A stretch of DNA of 64,000 nucleotides from Struthidea cinerea (Eukaryota > Chordata > Aves > Passeriformes > Corcoracidae): contig VZTI01000613.1 of assembly GCA_013397865.1 (NCBI GenBank), forward strand, positions 325,840 to 389,839, given 5' to 3'. The notes beneath the pieces were generated by a model, which saw nothing but the letters and a program-made list of their open reading frames with translations, searched no databases and was not told the DNA's origin. The translations under genes were made by a program, and so were the position numbers. The number at the start of each line of letters is the position of its first letter. Within the stretch, counting starts at the first letter, position 1. Positions 1 through 11,690 of the stretch are shown in pieces.

Positions 1-1804
1 AAGCATCAGTAAAGCTGAAGAGGAATGAAAAAAGATGCAAACAAAGAGCTCTGTGCCCACCTGAGGCAAACAAAGCACTGCTGTGGTGTGGTGGGAAGGA
101 GCTGCAGGGGGGCTTAAGGGCCTCTCAACAGAACAAGACAGAACAGTGCAAGACAGAGTACCAAGAAAAGCATCTCTAGACTATTCCTAGAGAGCACATC
201 TTCATTTGAAACTTCCATGGCTATAAATCTTCATGATACTTATTTCAGAGTTGGTTTTTTTTTTAATAATCAAATACTTTATTTGCAGTAAATCTTCTTC
301 CCAACAGCTCTGGGCTCCTTTGCGTTTTACGCCTGCTAATAATAACCAATGATGTTAAATAACCTTTCTTGTGGCCCTGTTTCTGGATGTTCCTTTGACC
401 CAGGCCAGAATACTCTATTTTATGTCTTGACATTTATGGGAACCATTATGACAGCAGGCTGGGTGCCAAAGACACATCTTTGCTTGATCATGGTTTCACT
501 AGTTCATTTTAAAGCAAATCTGCATTATATAAATGATTTATAAGATACTATTTTTATTGAATTTTAATAAAATTCTCACCAAGAGAATATTAAAAAAAAT
601 GATCTTTTTTTCTCAAATATTTGATTAGCATTTTCTAATCCCAGCAGTTCTTTATCTGTTTGCAATAAGGCCAGCTATTCCAGTACAAGAAGGAAATTTT
701 TTCCTCTCTGTTAGTGCAAATGACATTTCTTACTAACACTTTATAAATAACTAAGAAAATGTGCCATGTGGGTGCACATTCAGCCTTCCAATGTGGGCCA
801 GTGGTTAGAAAGCTACAATGGATTATAATGACAGCCAAGATTTGTTTCTTAGCCCTGAAATGACAAACATATCCCACTCTGGCCGTGGAAAGAAAAGTAG
901 GAGAGAGTATGTGTTAGAACTCTGAGAGGGGATTGGAGAATAAATGGGGTTCTTATGCAAAGGCTTCACATCCTAGAAAAGCTTGGCTTGGATTCTGCAA
1001 GTTTCCCCTCCCTGTGGGCCCGTTTGACTCCTGTAATCTGTGCAGCCAGAGCCGGGGGGAAGCTCCCGCATGCGAGGACCGATCGTTTGTGTGAAGCGTG
1101 CGCGGGCCAGGCTCAGCTTCCTCCGAAAGCATGACATTAAAATCTAATTAATAATGAGCAGCTGGGAAAATGCAAACAAAAAAGTAATCTATCACAATGT
1201 AGGAGGCAAACCAGAGCAGTGCACAGCGTGAGGAACAAAGGAAGGAAATACACAGACGCTAATTCAAGTAATCTATTTAATGGGATTCCACTCCTTGTCC
1301 TCTAGTTCTCCTGTGACATACAGAGGGACTTTGCTGCATAGATGTTGATTAACCATATTTAAGGCTTTTATTTCTTTATAAACTAATCCCTACAGTAACT
1401 TAATGAGCTTTCACCTTCCCTAGCAATGCAGACAGGTGTTGCAGGCAAAACAGCCTTGATTTGGGGATCTTTTACTTAATTTAATTTATTGCCAATTAAC
1501 ACAAATTTCTAATAATTCGTTCAGAGTGAGAATAAAGTAAATATAACTAAAAAACCATTTAAGTGAACACCTGTCCACCATCTTTCCCAGACTGAACTTA
1601 ATCCAAACACTTGTCCTCCCCCTTTCCTACTGTCAGCTTCCCTTCTCTCCACCGCGGCTTTCACTCAGTGATGGGTTTTCCATCACACTGAGGCACAGCC
1701 AGGCCAGGTGTGAGCAGCATCCGGCCTCTCCTGACCTCCTCCCACTGCTTCAGTGGCCTCTGGCTAATGGAACCTGGCATACATGCCCAGCACTGTGCTC
1801 TGGA

Positions 1805-1963
1805 GTGAGCCAACTGGGTGCTCAGGTGTGAACTGACTGAACTCAGACATGGGTTAAGAGGGGGCTCATGGGTGAGCCAGCTGGGTGTTCATTAGTAAAT
1901 TAACTGGGTGCTCATGCACAAACTGATGGGGTGTTCATGCCTGAACCAACTAGGCACTCATGC
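1805..1963. repeat. Degenerate 23-bp minisatellite, about 7 units
   Basis: Seven consecutive units follow a consensus like GTGAACCAACTGGGTGCTCATGC. They start at 1805, 1828, 1851 (21 bp), 1872, 1895, 1918 and 1941. The ACTGGGTGCTCATG core is best kept in units 1, 4 and 5; units 2 and 3 are diverged. The open frame overlapping its end is a by-product of the repeat. Confidence 0.85.
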
Positions 1964-3370
1964 ATGGAAGCAGGAAACACTGCAGTTTATGCTCAATACA
2001 CGAGGTAGGAGCTTGCAGCAGATGCCAAGGCCTGATTCCAGATTTACAGACACGTATCAGTTCTGGGGGTCAGATCTGATTACTAGAACAGGATCAGGCT
2101 TTGGTCAGGGAGGCAAACTGAGACCTAGACCTTTGATGCTTGTAAATGATCCAGGAAAGTCCATGATGGGCCAGAGAAGGCTTAAGATGAAGGTGTGAGC
2201 AGGGAAACCTTGCCATAAACCCTTTGAAGACATTCTGGTTTTGTTTAAGTCTTCAGTGAGTCTTCATTCCCGAATCCATTAATCAAAATATCTGCCAAAT
2301 CAGGAACCTCCTTCAAGACAGAAGCTGAAGGTCTTGAGTCCCAGTCCTGCCACTGACTATAAGGAATTCACCTTATGCCATACCTATGAACTGGAAGCTG
2401 TAACAGCCACATGCAAACAATTAAAAGAAAAAACGTATTAATTTTGGTAAGTAAAAGCAAATGTAAAAGGCAAAACAGTGTCTAAAATTCAACAACATCA
2501 TGATACGAGCCTTTTTCGTTAGAAACCAAGGCAGACAAAAGTAGAGTCTGTATGTCTGGGTTTTCTCAGAGCTATTCATCCTGAGCTGCTGTTCAAAATC
2601 CTTATAAAACACAAAGCAGGAGGAAAGAATGATTCAGCTGAGTAACCGGTGTTTGATTAGCTACATTAGTTAATTACACCATCACTTAATACGTGATTCA
2701 TGTTCAAAGGTGATTTTAAATACATAGCAAACTTAAATAATAGAAGTTCTTAAATTTTATGTTAAGTCCAGCACATACTACAGACATTTGACAGGAGCTA
2801 GAAATAGAAAGGTTTGTTTTAACTTTTATACATTTCTGTACTGGCTGGGCATAAAAATAGAAGTCAAATTGCACAGTTCTGTTAGCTACCAAAATGTAAC
2901 GTGCAAATAAAGTGCCCAGGAGACCTAATAAAATGCCATAAATGAACTACTGTAAAAAATATCAGACCACACCTATTCAGCAGGATAAATTCAAATGTCT
3001 TACAAAGAAATGAATTCTCTTTTCTTTTCATGGAGCAAGAACTGTTTTGAGAAAAGAAAGAACGAGTTTCAAAATATACAAAGAAACTTTGAATAATAAG
3101 TGGAAAGGGTTTCAAGACCAAGTGCAGAATGCTGCTCAGTTCCACTATGGACTGAACCAGAATCAAGCAGTGACACAGCACCTACTTTAGAGAGACAGAG
3201 GTATTATTATTAAAGCACTGCATTTTCATAAGATTCACTTCAACAAGCATTCATTTTCGCAACCAGGGATCTTCTAGAAGTCAAAGAAAGCACAGGCTTG
3301 CTGCTTTCTACTCAGACACCTCGGACACTGCTGTGTGAGCTGATAGTTGCCACCCAAGTGGAGAAAGAGA

Positions 3371-3404
3371 TATACATATATATATATATATATGTATATA
3401 TATT
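3371..3404. repeat. (TA)n microsatellite
   Basis: Alternating T and A with two C/G interruptions over about 34 bp. Confidence 0.9.
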
Positions 3405-5795
3405 TAGGTCTTTGAGGATCACTGCAGGGAGCCTGCTGTGGAACAAATCCGAACTTGGTCAAACATAGAAGGCCAACTTTTGATAGACAAATCAAATACA
3501 TAATTTAAAAATGTGGTATCTGCTGTTTGTATGTGCTCATGGGGAGAAGCAGAAGCCCACAAAAAATGATGAGATTATTTGGTTGTGAAAGGATTGCCCC
3601 CCAGAATAAAACAGGCAGAATCACACAAAACTTATAGATTGTTCCTGTAAAATCTTTGAGGTTTTTCACACTGAAATCTTCAATGTCAATTTTCCATCAA
3701 CCTGGTGAGAAGCCAGCTGAGAATCCCAGATCCAGGTTTCTTTTGAGCACCAGGGCAGGTCTTGAACAGGCCCAGCCTGGCAGGCTCCTCATTCCTGAGC
3801 ACAGGTGCTGACCCTGAGCGCAAAGGCAGCTCCATCCATCCTTTAGCTGAGACTCACAATGACAACAGCAAATTGTCTGGTCTGTTCTGGACTAGAACTG
3901 ACCCATTTCATGCAGCCATGTGACAGCAACACCCTGTGGCTAGTGCATATCCAGCCAGGACTGAAACAGTGACTTAGAGACAGTTTAAATTATGCTCATT
4001 CAAAAAAAAATTCTGAAGTGGACCACAAATTGCTTTGGAAGAAAGGAGGCAGGGAACGACCTTTACTCAAAATTTAAGCAAAACATAACTCCTTCTTTCC
4101 TGATCTAAGCCAACCTGTTTTGTTTTGTTTTGTGTTTTAAAGAGCTACACCAACTGAAAATAAAAATCTTCTCTCCATCCAAAAGAAATCCTAGAAGGCA
4201 GCTGGGAAGTTCTGACAAAGATGAAATACTCTGCTAAAATACCAAATTAAACAAAAAGGTAACCAGGGCTAAAGTGGCCTAGACAGCTCAGCACCACTAT
4301 CTGGAAAATAACTTGGCATCCACAGCTACAACCACACAGAGAAGATTAGCTTTGTTTGCTACATCAAACATGTCTTTCTTCCTCTCTCTTCAAACATAAA
4401 TAGTTCCAGGCTCTAAAATAAATTAGCTCAACTGGGGTTATACAAGCTGTTTCATTTTTTTTTTCTTCAAAAGGGAGTATAGATGTTTGTTTAAAAATTG
4501 TAAATAAAATATAAACAGAGATTTTTCATTGCATGGTGATCCTTTCCAGTAGGTAATGATCAGCACTATGTCCATTTTTCTTCCTTATCCTGTACTTTGG
4601 GATCACAGCGTTGTTATTACTACTTCTGATGGGAAATGGATGAAAAAAAAATCATGCAGTAAGAGGAGGTTTATCTGTACTTATTCACCGTAAAAGCAAA
4701 ATAATAATCAGGTTTAAAATCCACAGAAAATAAGAGTGACAAAATTACTTAAACATTACTTATTAATTTTTTCATTGAAAAAACCTTCTTTCTTTATGTG
4801 TATGTGTTGTGTGGAACATGTGAACCCTAGAAAGGCTGATTAATGAAAGAAAACAGTTCTTAAAAAGCCCAGCAAGCACTTGCTGCTTGTCTCTCGGGGG
4901 ATGTTCCTGGGAGTTGAGTGCTGTCTGTCTGGGCTCTGCTGCTGTGGGGTATTCTTCATCGAGCTGGTTGCAGAGGCGCAGCTCTGGGATAACAAAACAT
5001 CCTGCAGTACCCGTGTGGTGGTGTAAACAGAAAGCTCTCCCTGGCTTCCAACTGTGGCAAGTTGTTTTGTATGTCAATGTGGAACGTTTTGATTGTGTTT
5101 TCAAAGATGTAAAACTAAAGCAGGTCCTAAGTACTTCCATGGTGGGATGTGAAGTTTGGCTCTAGGGCACAATTAACCAAGGGCAGGGTTTTTTTTCTCA
5201 ATATTACAGTGATGCTTCACATCCTTCCTAAAACTGGCTGGGATGAGGTGTCTCTGGCTTTGAGTCTTTCTCTAGCATGGAGCAGATTATTACTTTTATT
5301 ATTGATTTATGTCATGCCTGTCTGCTTCCAGCCTCAAAACACTTTACTAAGTTACAATGTACTTAGGAATCATTTCATGTCAGCCACCACCACGCTGCAG
5401 CCTTCTCCAGAGGGAAACTGAAGGGAGCCATTAGGATGGTGCCTGCAACATTAAACAACAATCCAGGAGAGGAAGTAAAGAACACTCTGGCTCCTTAAAG
5501 CAATGGCTGAACAGAATGCAGTCACTGAGCTGCCATCCAGCAGGGACACCAAAGTCAATACCCATTCACCGTGTGTGGTTAAAATTAAATCTCCTAATGA
5601 AGTGAGATGGTTTTAGTGGTTAGAGAGTGAGTGCAAAGTATTATTCTCCTGTATGATTATTTGTAAGTTATACAGCTAACAAGGGAAAAGGTCACACAGG
5701 AAAACAGCAGACCTTTAGATAATGTTCCAAGCCCAGCTTCTAAAAGACATTTGGGCAAATAAAGCTTTGGAAAAAATATATTAGAAAAGAAAAGG

Positions 5796-5810
5796 AAAAA
5801 AAAAAAAAAA
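5796..5810. repeat. A homopolymer
   Basis: Run of 15 A within a longer A-rich tract (5771-5820). Confidence 0.8.
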
Positions 5811-8316
5811 GAAAACAAAAAGATGACACAGGAAAAATGGAATTGGCAGTTTTTCACTGTTTTTAGGGAACTAAACTAAAATGAACAGAATTGATGTCAG
5901 TTTTTATCCCCTATAGTTCAGGTCCTGAGAAAAGAACACTATCAGTTTTTGTTAATGAGAAGGTATTCCCTAAACACTGCTGCAAATGCTCCTGAATTTT
6001 CATTTGCTTAGAAAAAGAAATGGTAAAGTACTGAAGAGAAAAAAATCCCACCCTAACAGCCTTTTTTTTTTGTTCCTGAATTAGCAAAATGCTTCGAAGG
6101 TTTTCTGGACAGGAGGTTTATATATCTGACTAAAAAGATCTTCACACTTTGTTATCAAGGTCTCTTTTTCAGGGCTAGTGATTGCTAGCTGGTTCTAATC
6201 ATTCTTGCAAGTGATCATTTGAAAGGTTCATTTTATGACCCCTCAAAGTAGCACAAAGAATCTCACTCTATAATGTAATAAACAATTCTACAACCAGTGC
6301 TTAATTAATTCCCGAAAGTCACCAGGAGGAGCTATTAATGATCTTTCTTTTTATCTAACCGTAAATATGCAAATCTCCTGGGACAAAGGATTTAAAAAGC
6401 ACATTCTGGCAAGAGTAACGGTCAGCTTGATAAAGCATAAAATGATCACCCGCGAGGGTACTTCAGAATACAGGGCAGAGCTACCTGGTCTGATCAGAAA
6501 GTTAGGTCAGGTTGGATTAAATTTCTCTGAATTCTGTGTTTATCAAAACCAGGACACCACTGACATGGTACAAACCAGACTCAACCCAAATGAGCCTGGT
6601 TACCCAAGAGAAAAGTACTACAACCTTTACAAAATTATTTTTAAAAATTAGCTCTGTTAGGGAATTTGCTTTCCTGTGAAAATACCAAGAATCATTATAA
6701 TTAGAGGGTGGACAATGTTTCAAGGTTATTAAAAAAAAAAAAAATTACTAAGAACAGTCTGATATTTTCTAGAGAACTTTGGTGTTTTAGGAGCCCAAGT
6801 ATTGTTTTCACAAGTAAATCAGGCAGTGGGAAGCTCTTAAATGAAATTTAGTTTCCTGGCAACATAACCCCTTGCCGAAAATTCGATTTAGGCTTCTAAA
6901 GGGCTTTGATGTTTTTGAAAATCACACTTCCTGCAGCACTGCACAGCCGACTAGGTGTAATACAGTAATTTGCCTTCTACTGAGGCTATCAGGGCATTAT
7001 CACTTTGATGGCCTCAGTGGTGTCTGGGAGGTTGGGGTTTTTTCCATAGAATGTAAAACATTATTTTGCTGGGCACAGCCAGTGAGGAGCGGAATCTGTG
7101 ACCAGAAGCAGGAGGAGGAAAGAAAGAGAGAATCTGCCTTTTCCAAAATAAGCTCCTGTAGTGCTTTAGGAGCTTGTGCTGATGCCAGTGGAGCCTGTGC
7201 ACTGACATGTCCCACATTTGGAAGGGCTCCATGAGCTGTTGGACCCTCGATGGACGGGGTCTTTCTGAATCTCTCCTGTTGAAACCGTCCCTGGGACACC
7301 CACCCATGGAAACGTGAAACAGACTCCCCACCACACAGCCAGGATGGTTCTGCCTGTGAGTATGGAAATTTTAGGTTTAGGCACCTCTGAAAGGAGTTTT
7401 CAATGATTAATACAAAGAAACAAACACAGCAGGAAGCATTAAGAGAGAAACCGAAGAGGACTTTCAGGCTCCCACACCTTGACTCCCCTGGTCAGGGCCA
7501 AGGAGGCTTCAGGTCCCCAGTCCCTTGACCTGTGGGAGGATTCATGCTCCCACTGGAAGCTGGAGGCTGCAGATTGCTGTGCTTAACACTGAAGAACTTA
7601 CTGTCCCAAACATTGCAGAAAACCTGAAAGTTCCTTGAAACAGGAAATTTAAAAAATTCTCATTTTTGTTCTAATCTTCAATAAAACTTGCTTTTTTTCT
7701 TAATGTTGGAATTTCCTGTGGAACAGAAAGTCGGTTTTAAAACCATCTCTATTCAACAAGGCTATTCAGATGGAAGCATTTTCTTATTCATTCCACTTTG
7801 CAACCGACTGGTGCCACCCCAAATGTATCACTCTTCCAAGAATGATGTGGCAGCCCTGGAATAGCTAATTAATTGGGCTGTATGATGCCTCTGCCAGAAG
7901 TTTCAGCTTCCAGAGGCATTCCTTTAAGGAATGCTGGTGTGGGTTTGGCTTTTACAAGGATATACATGGTTTCAGGAGCCCACAGGCACCAAAAGTTAGT
8001 TTGTGTTTTGTAACTGCTCATCTCAACCCAGTCATTGAGCTGATGTCTTAACCACAGTGAGTCAAGCAAACTTCTTCAAAGCACTCATGGAGAAAGCTTT
8101 TGGTTAATTTATTTTTCTTTTTTTTTTAAATTAAAATTTTGTCCTTGGGTAATCTTTCAAGAAAATTCCACTTCTATGGCTGTTTACTGGGAAAATAGTT
8201 ACATTTAAGCACTACTTGCATCATAACATAATCTCTTGTAGATAAATACCTTTGCCACTGAGCCCTCAAATTTTTGTACATTTTTAAGGGGAATGAAAGA
8301 TGTCTAAATCCAGTAC

Positions 8317-8430
8317 CTTTATACTTGGTCACCACAGCTGAGTTGACACTGAGGGGTTCTTGGAAGGTGACAGTGAGTGATGTACTGCTTGTTACCATGA
8401 GACAGACATTGGTTGGCGCCTCGGGGGCTC
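8317..8430 (-). CDS. ANKFN1: ANKFN1 exon: start of fibronectin type III domain
   Basis: Internal coding exon of 114 bp. The acceptor reads CTCTCCCAG/GAGCC and the donor AAAG/GTACTG on the minus strand. Entering in phase 1, it completes an Arg codon with the previous exon and encodes APEAPTNVCLMVTSSTSLTV followed by a segment ending in VVTKYK. This is the A-B-C strand half of an FN3 domain, with the usual proline-rich lead-in, and it closely matches my memory of mammalian ANKFN1. It ends with one base of the next codon (phase 1), so the second half of the FN3 domain must be in another exon, which I could not find downstream in the window. ANKFN1 is an intracellular adaptor-like protein related to Drosophila wide awake, a regulator of neuronal excitability. 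Its molecular role in birds is inferred from the family. Confidence 0.94.
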
Positions 8431-9932
8431 CTGGGAGAGAAGAGAAAACATCAGCTCTTCAGCACAACAAATCCTATTCAAACAATGTTTCTGAGCCTTC
8501 AAAGACCCCACTGAAAATCACCCTGCAATTGTGAGCTTTGGGTTGTAGGTGTTTGTGTTTTCTGCCTTTTGAGCATTTTAATTAGTGCCCCTGCTAACAA
8601 TATCCTGCAGACACCATTTGTTTCTATCATGGTTTTTGGCTCCTTTTTGGTTAAAAATATCTTCCTGCATATATGTAAGCCCATAAAACAGATTCATGCT
8701 AATTATGTCAATGAAAAGCCCCTATAAATCTCTTGGAGTGGATAGGAGGAGAGAGAAAGGACAAAACCACAAAGAGCTAATGACGCCTTTATGGTTTCAC
8801 TAAAAAACTCAAACTTATCAAAAACCGGAAAACATTTTTACATTATTGTGATTCAAAAACTGCAAATTCCACAATTGTTTCGGTGTAATAGTTCCAAAAT
8901 ACAGTTGCCAATTGAGGCCTAACATTTTTGTTTAAAAAAAGAAAAGGAAAAAAAAGCTTAATTTGCAGAATATCAATCGGACTTAATTCAGAAATCAAAC
9001 ACAAAATGTCATGACTTACTGCTGGAATTAATTTAAAAAATCAGTATATTAACTTTCACTACTTCTGTATTTCCATATTTAGTATCTTAAGAGAAGGAGC
9101 ACTACATCTGTCTTGAAGAAATACCCTTAGCGTACAAAAAATTGGGAAAATTATTTGTAAGTGCATTTATATAAAGATGGTTGTAAAAATGTTAATGGTG
9201 ATGATTGTATTTCATCATGTAGGCTACAGCTAAAAATCCATGTGTCTAGAAACAATTCAGACCTGTTTACTCCTTCATTTGGGCCCACATTCCCATTTAA
9301 TTTGGGTACAGACTCACTTGTACAACTGTTTAAAGTGACTCAGTTTGTGGCTGTGGTGATGAAATGGATACCAAGATTAAGATTAGTGCTTACCAAAAAT
9401 AAGTTTAAATTTTCACAATATGTCTGTGCAAAATGAAATTTCACTGCTTGATCAAATATTTAGAACAATCCCATTCCAAAATAATAAGTTTTTTTGAAAA
9501 ATAATCAAATTACAAGAGAGAAAAGGCCAATGTCCCCATCCCTCTTCCTGCCTATTCGTATGTTGTTTTACAGCATCCTGGTTTAAATTTCGAACATGTT
9601 AAATGAGATCCAGGAGTAAATGTGAAAATAGATAAGCACGGCAGAATCATTGCATCCTGAATGAAGAGTTTGGATGCTGGATGTCTGACTAATTTTGTGC
9701 AGCCTAAGTAGCCACGTGCTTGTCGCTCTCAGATATTTGGTCCTTTATTGCTCTAACGTCCATTTCCTTCTCCCTCTTGGAAAGGCCATTTCACCTTTGC
9801 GCCTCGGTTTCCCCACCCCAGCCTCCTCCCGCTCCGCAGCGGTGCCGTGAGGATCAGCCAGTGAGAGCATCTTTGGAGAGGCTTCTCAGCTGCAGATTCC
9901 TGCCCGGAATGTCGCTCTTTCCCTGTACTCAC
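8431..9932 (-). other. ANKFN1: ANKFN1 intron
   Basis: A phase 1 intron of 1,502 bp between the linker exon and the FN3 exon. Apart from poly-A patches I see nothing else in it. Confidence 0.85.
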
Positions 9933-10127
9933 GGGCTTGCTCGTAGCCATCCTTCATGCGCTGGTAGAGCCTGGCCCTCCACTCCCAGCCCTTGAGCTGC
10001 TTCTCCTTCTCGGCGCTCTCCGTGCCCAGCCCTTCGCTCACCACTTGTGCAGACAATTCCGTCACTCTCTGCTGGGCCTCCTGCACCAGCTTGCTCAGGT
10101 GCACAGACCTGCTCTCCACGTTCACGA
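9933..10127 (-). CDS. ANKFN1: ANKFN1 exon: helical linker between ankyrin and FN3 parts
   Basis: Internal coding exon of 195 bp, phase 1 to phase 1. The acceptor is TTTTCCTGGCAG/TCGTG and the donor GCCC/GTGAGT. With the preceding exon it reads PHFVNVESRSVHLSKLVQEA, continues as a charged amphipathic stretch (QQRVTELSAQV), then EKEKQLKGWEWRARLYQRM and ends GYEQAR. The heptad-like Leu/Val spacing and Glu/Lys/Arg content suggest a helical or coiled-coil linker. The Trp-Glu-Trp motif is also present in the mammalian protein as I recall it. The exon is noticeably more GC-rich than the surrounding intron, as expected for conserved coding sequence. No frameshift or stop is seen. Confidence 0.94.
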
Positions 10128-11430
10128 CTGCCAGGAAAAGGGGGAAATAGGAAGTGCTTGGCAAAATTTCGGCCTTGCTCAAAACATATGTAAGGTCAAA
10201 CCCTCGCACGCTCTGCCTTCCAGTCATTATCTTGTCGTCAAGCGGGTTACAGCAATGCCAATTTACACCACTTAAAGATCTGGCCACTTAAATGACATGA
10301 ACAACATGAATAAATTTACCACATTTTTTCCTCTGGTATTTCTCATCTGCTTAAAAATGTCATAATAAGACTGAAATTGCATATGTGTTTTAAGTTGGAA
10401 TATGAAAACCAAGCTAGAATAATAAGCTCTCTCTCTAATCTCTGCTTTGGCATAGTATCATAAACTTACATTAAAAAAAAAGAAGATTGTACTGGCTACA
10501 AACACACACAATATATAAACTTCTACAAACAAGGAGAGATCTAATTGGCAAAATTAAGAATTTTTTGTGCCTAAGGTCCATGGCTGGTAGAGAATGGATC
10601 TCTTTCCAGCTTCTTGTGCCACAGTTTTATCCGTGTGAGACTTAATTAGTCCTCTGACAGGCAGTGAGCAGCTTGACACATGGAGATTTTTTCCTCCAGT
10701 GCTCAGAATAATTTTAATTTGTGTTTAGCAGTTCAGATTTTCTGTGTGAACTACTGTGGGCTTCATTTTCAAGGTGAAAATGAAGATCACATAGGTCACA
10801 AACTAAAATAGGTTTGATTTAGCCCAAGTCCACAAGCCCTAAGTAGTCCACAAGACTACCCTAAACAAGCCCCTTGATTATACAGTGAAATGTGGGGAAT
10901 CAAGTCCTAGTTTCAGAGTTTCTCTTAGCCTAAAATTGTTCAATTTGCAGTTTAGAAAGTAGGACTTGTAAAGATGTTTAAATTGAAAAGAAATGCAAGT
11001 ACTGATTTGGTGTTCAATATGCAGGAAATAGTGTACAAGAGAAGGAACTCTGAAATCACAGAAAATAAGTTTGGTGCCCGGAGTTTTTCCAGAATAGCTC
11101 TGAGATAGCCTTAATTTAAAGGGTCTCTTTCTACCAAAATCAGTGCCCTGGCACATGTAGTTTTTCTTAGCAATAGTGGGGAATTGCTAAGTAGGGACAG
11201 GCAGGCTCTTGGTTGCCCCAGGTCTTTTACAGGAACAGCAGGAATCTTACACAGACTGAACCCATCATTCACTTGCACCAGCCAGGAGCACCAGACATTT
11301 CTGAAACATCAAACTGTACCATATAAAGTACCAAGATTCTGACAGGTTTTTGACACCAAAACACCACAGGAGTGAATATATATGTGGATATGAATGTGTT
11401 ATTTCTAAACTGGGATCATGTGGGACAAAT

Positions 11431-11690
11431 TAGATTGGAAAGGACCTTCTCTAGACTAATCCTCTTCAAAATGGGCTCAGCAAAGAGGTCAGACTGAGTT
11501 ACTGATGGCATTATCCCGTCTGGTCTTGAAAACTTCCTGGGATGGATGGAGACTGTTCCACTGCTTCACTGTCCTTACAGTGAAAAAGGTGTTTGTTTTA
11601 TCCAGCCTGAACCTCTCATTCTAACTTTTGCCTCTGTCTCTCATAACTGTATGACAGCCAGAGTTTAGCAGAGTCTAAGAATAACCCTAC
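11431..11690 (-). mobile_element. CR1-like LINE 3' fragment, diverged
   Basis: The landmarks of the CR1 tail appear in order: TTGGAAAGGACCTTCTC, then a GTCTGGTCTTGAAAACTTCC block, GGGATGGATGGAGACTGTTCCACTGCTTCACTGTCCT in spaced form, and an ACAGTGAAAAAGGTGTTT block. They read as the complement of the element, so it is inserted on the minus strand. It is old and 5'-truncated, with no coding capacity. Confidence 0.75.

Larger units (their letters stand above)
1..8316 (-). other. ANKFN1: ANKFN1 intron downstream of the FN3 exon, incomplete
   Basis: I found no sequence resembling the expected next exon (second half of FN3, beginning VEW), so the window edge lies inside an intron larger than 8.3 kb. 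Apart from the minisatellite, the AT microsatellite and A/T runs listed separately, I see no gene. The 1050-1200 stretch has a small GC-rich patch followed by several TAATTA-like homeodomain core motifs. Confidence 0.6.

Noticed and set aside
1908..2198. 96-codon plus-strand frame
   Set aside because: Begins in the minisatellite and has no recognisable domain.
4772..5165. Overlapping 122- and 92-codon frames on opposite strands
   Set aside because: No domain, no splice context; typical chance frames.
6367..6651. 94-codon plus-strand frame starting in an ATGCAAAT octamer context
   Set aside because: No domain or splice support; the octamer alone occurs by chance.
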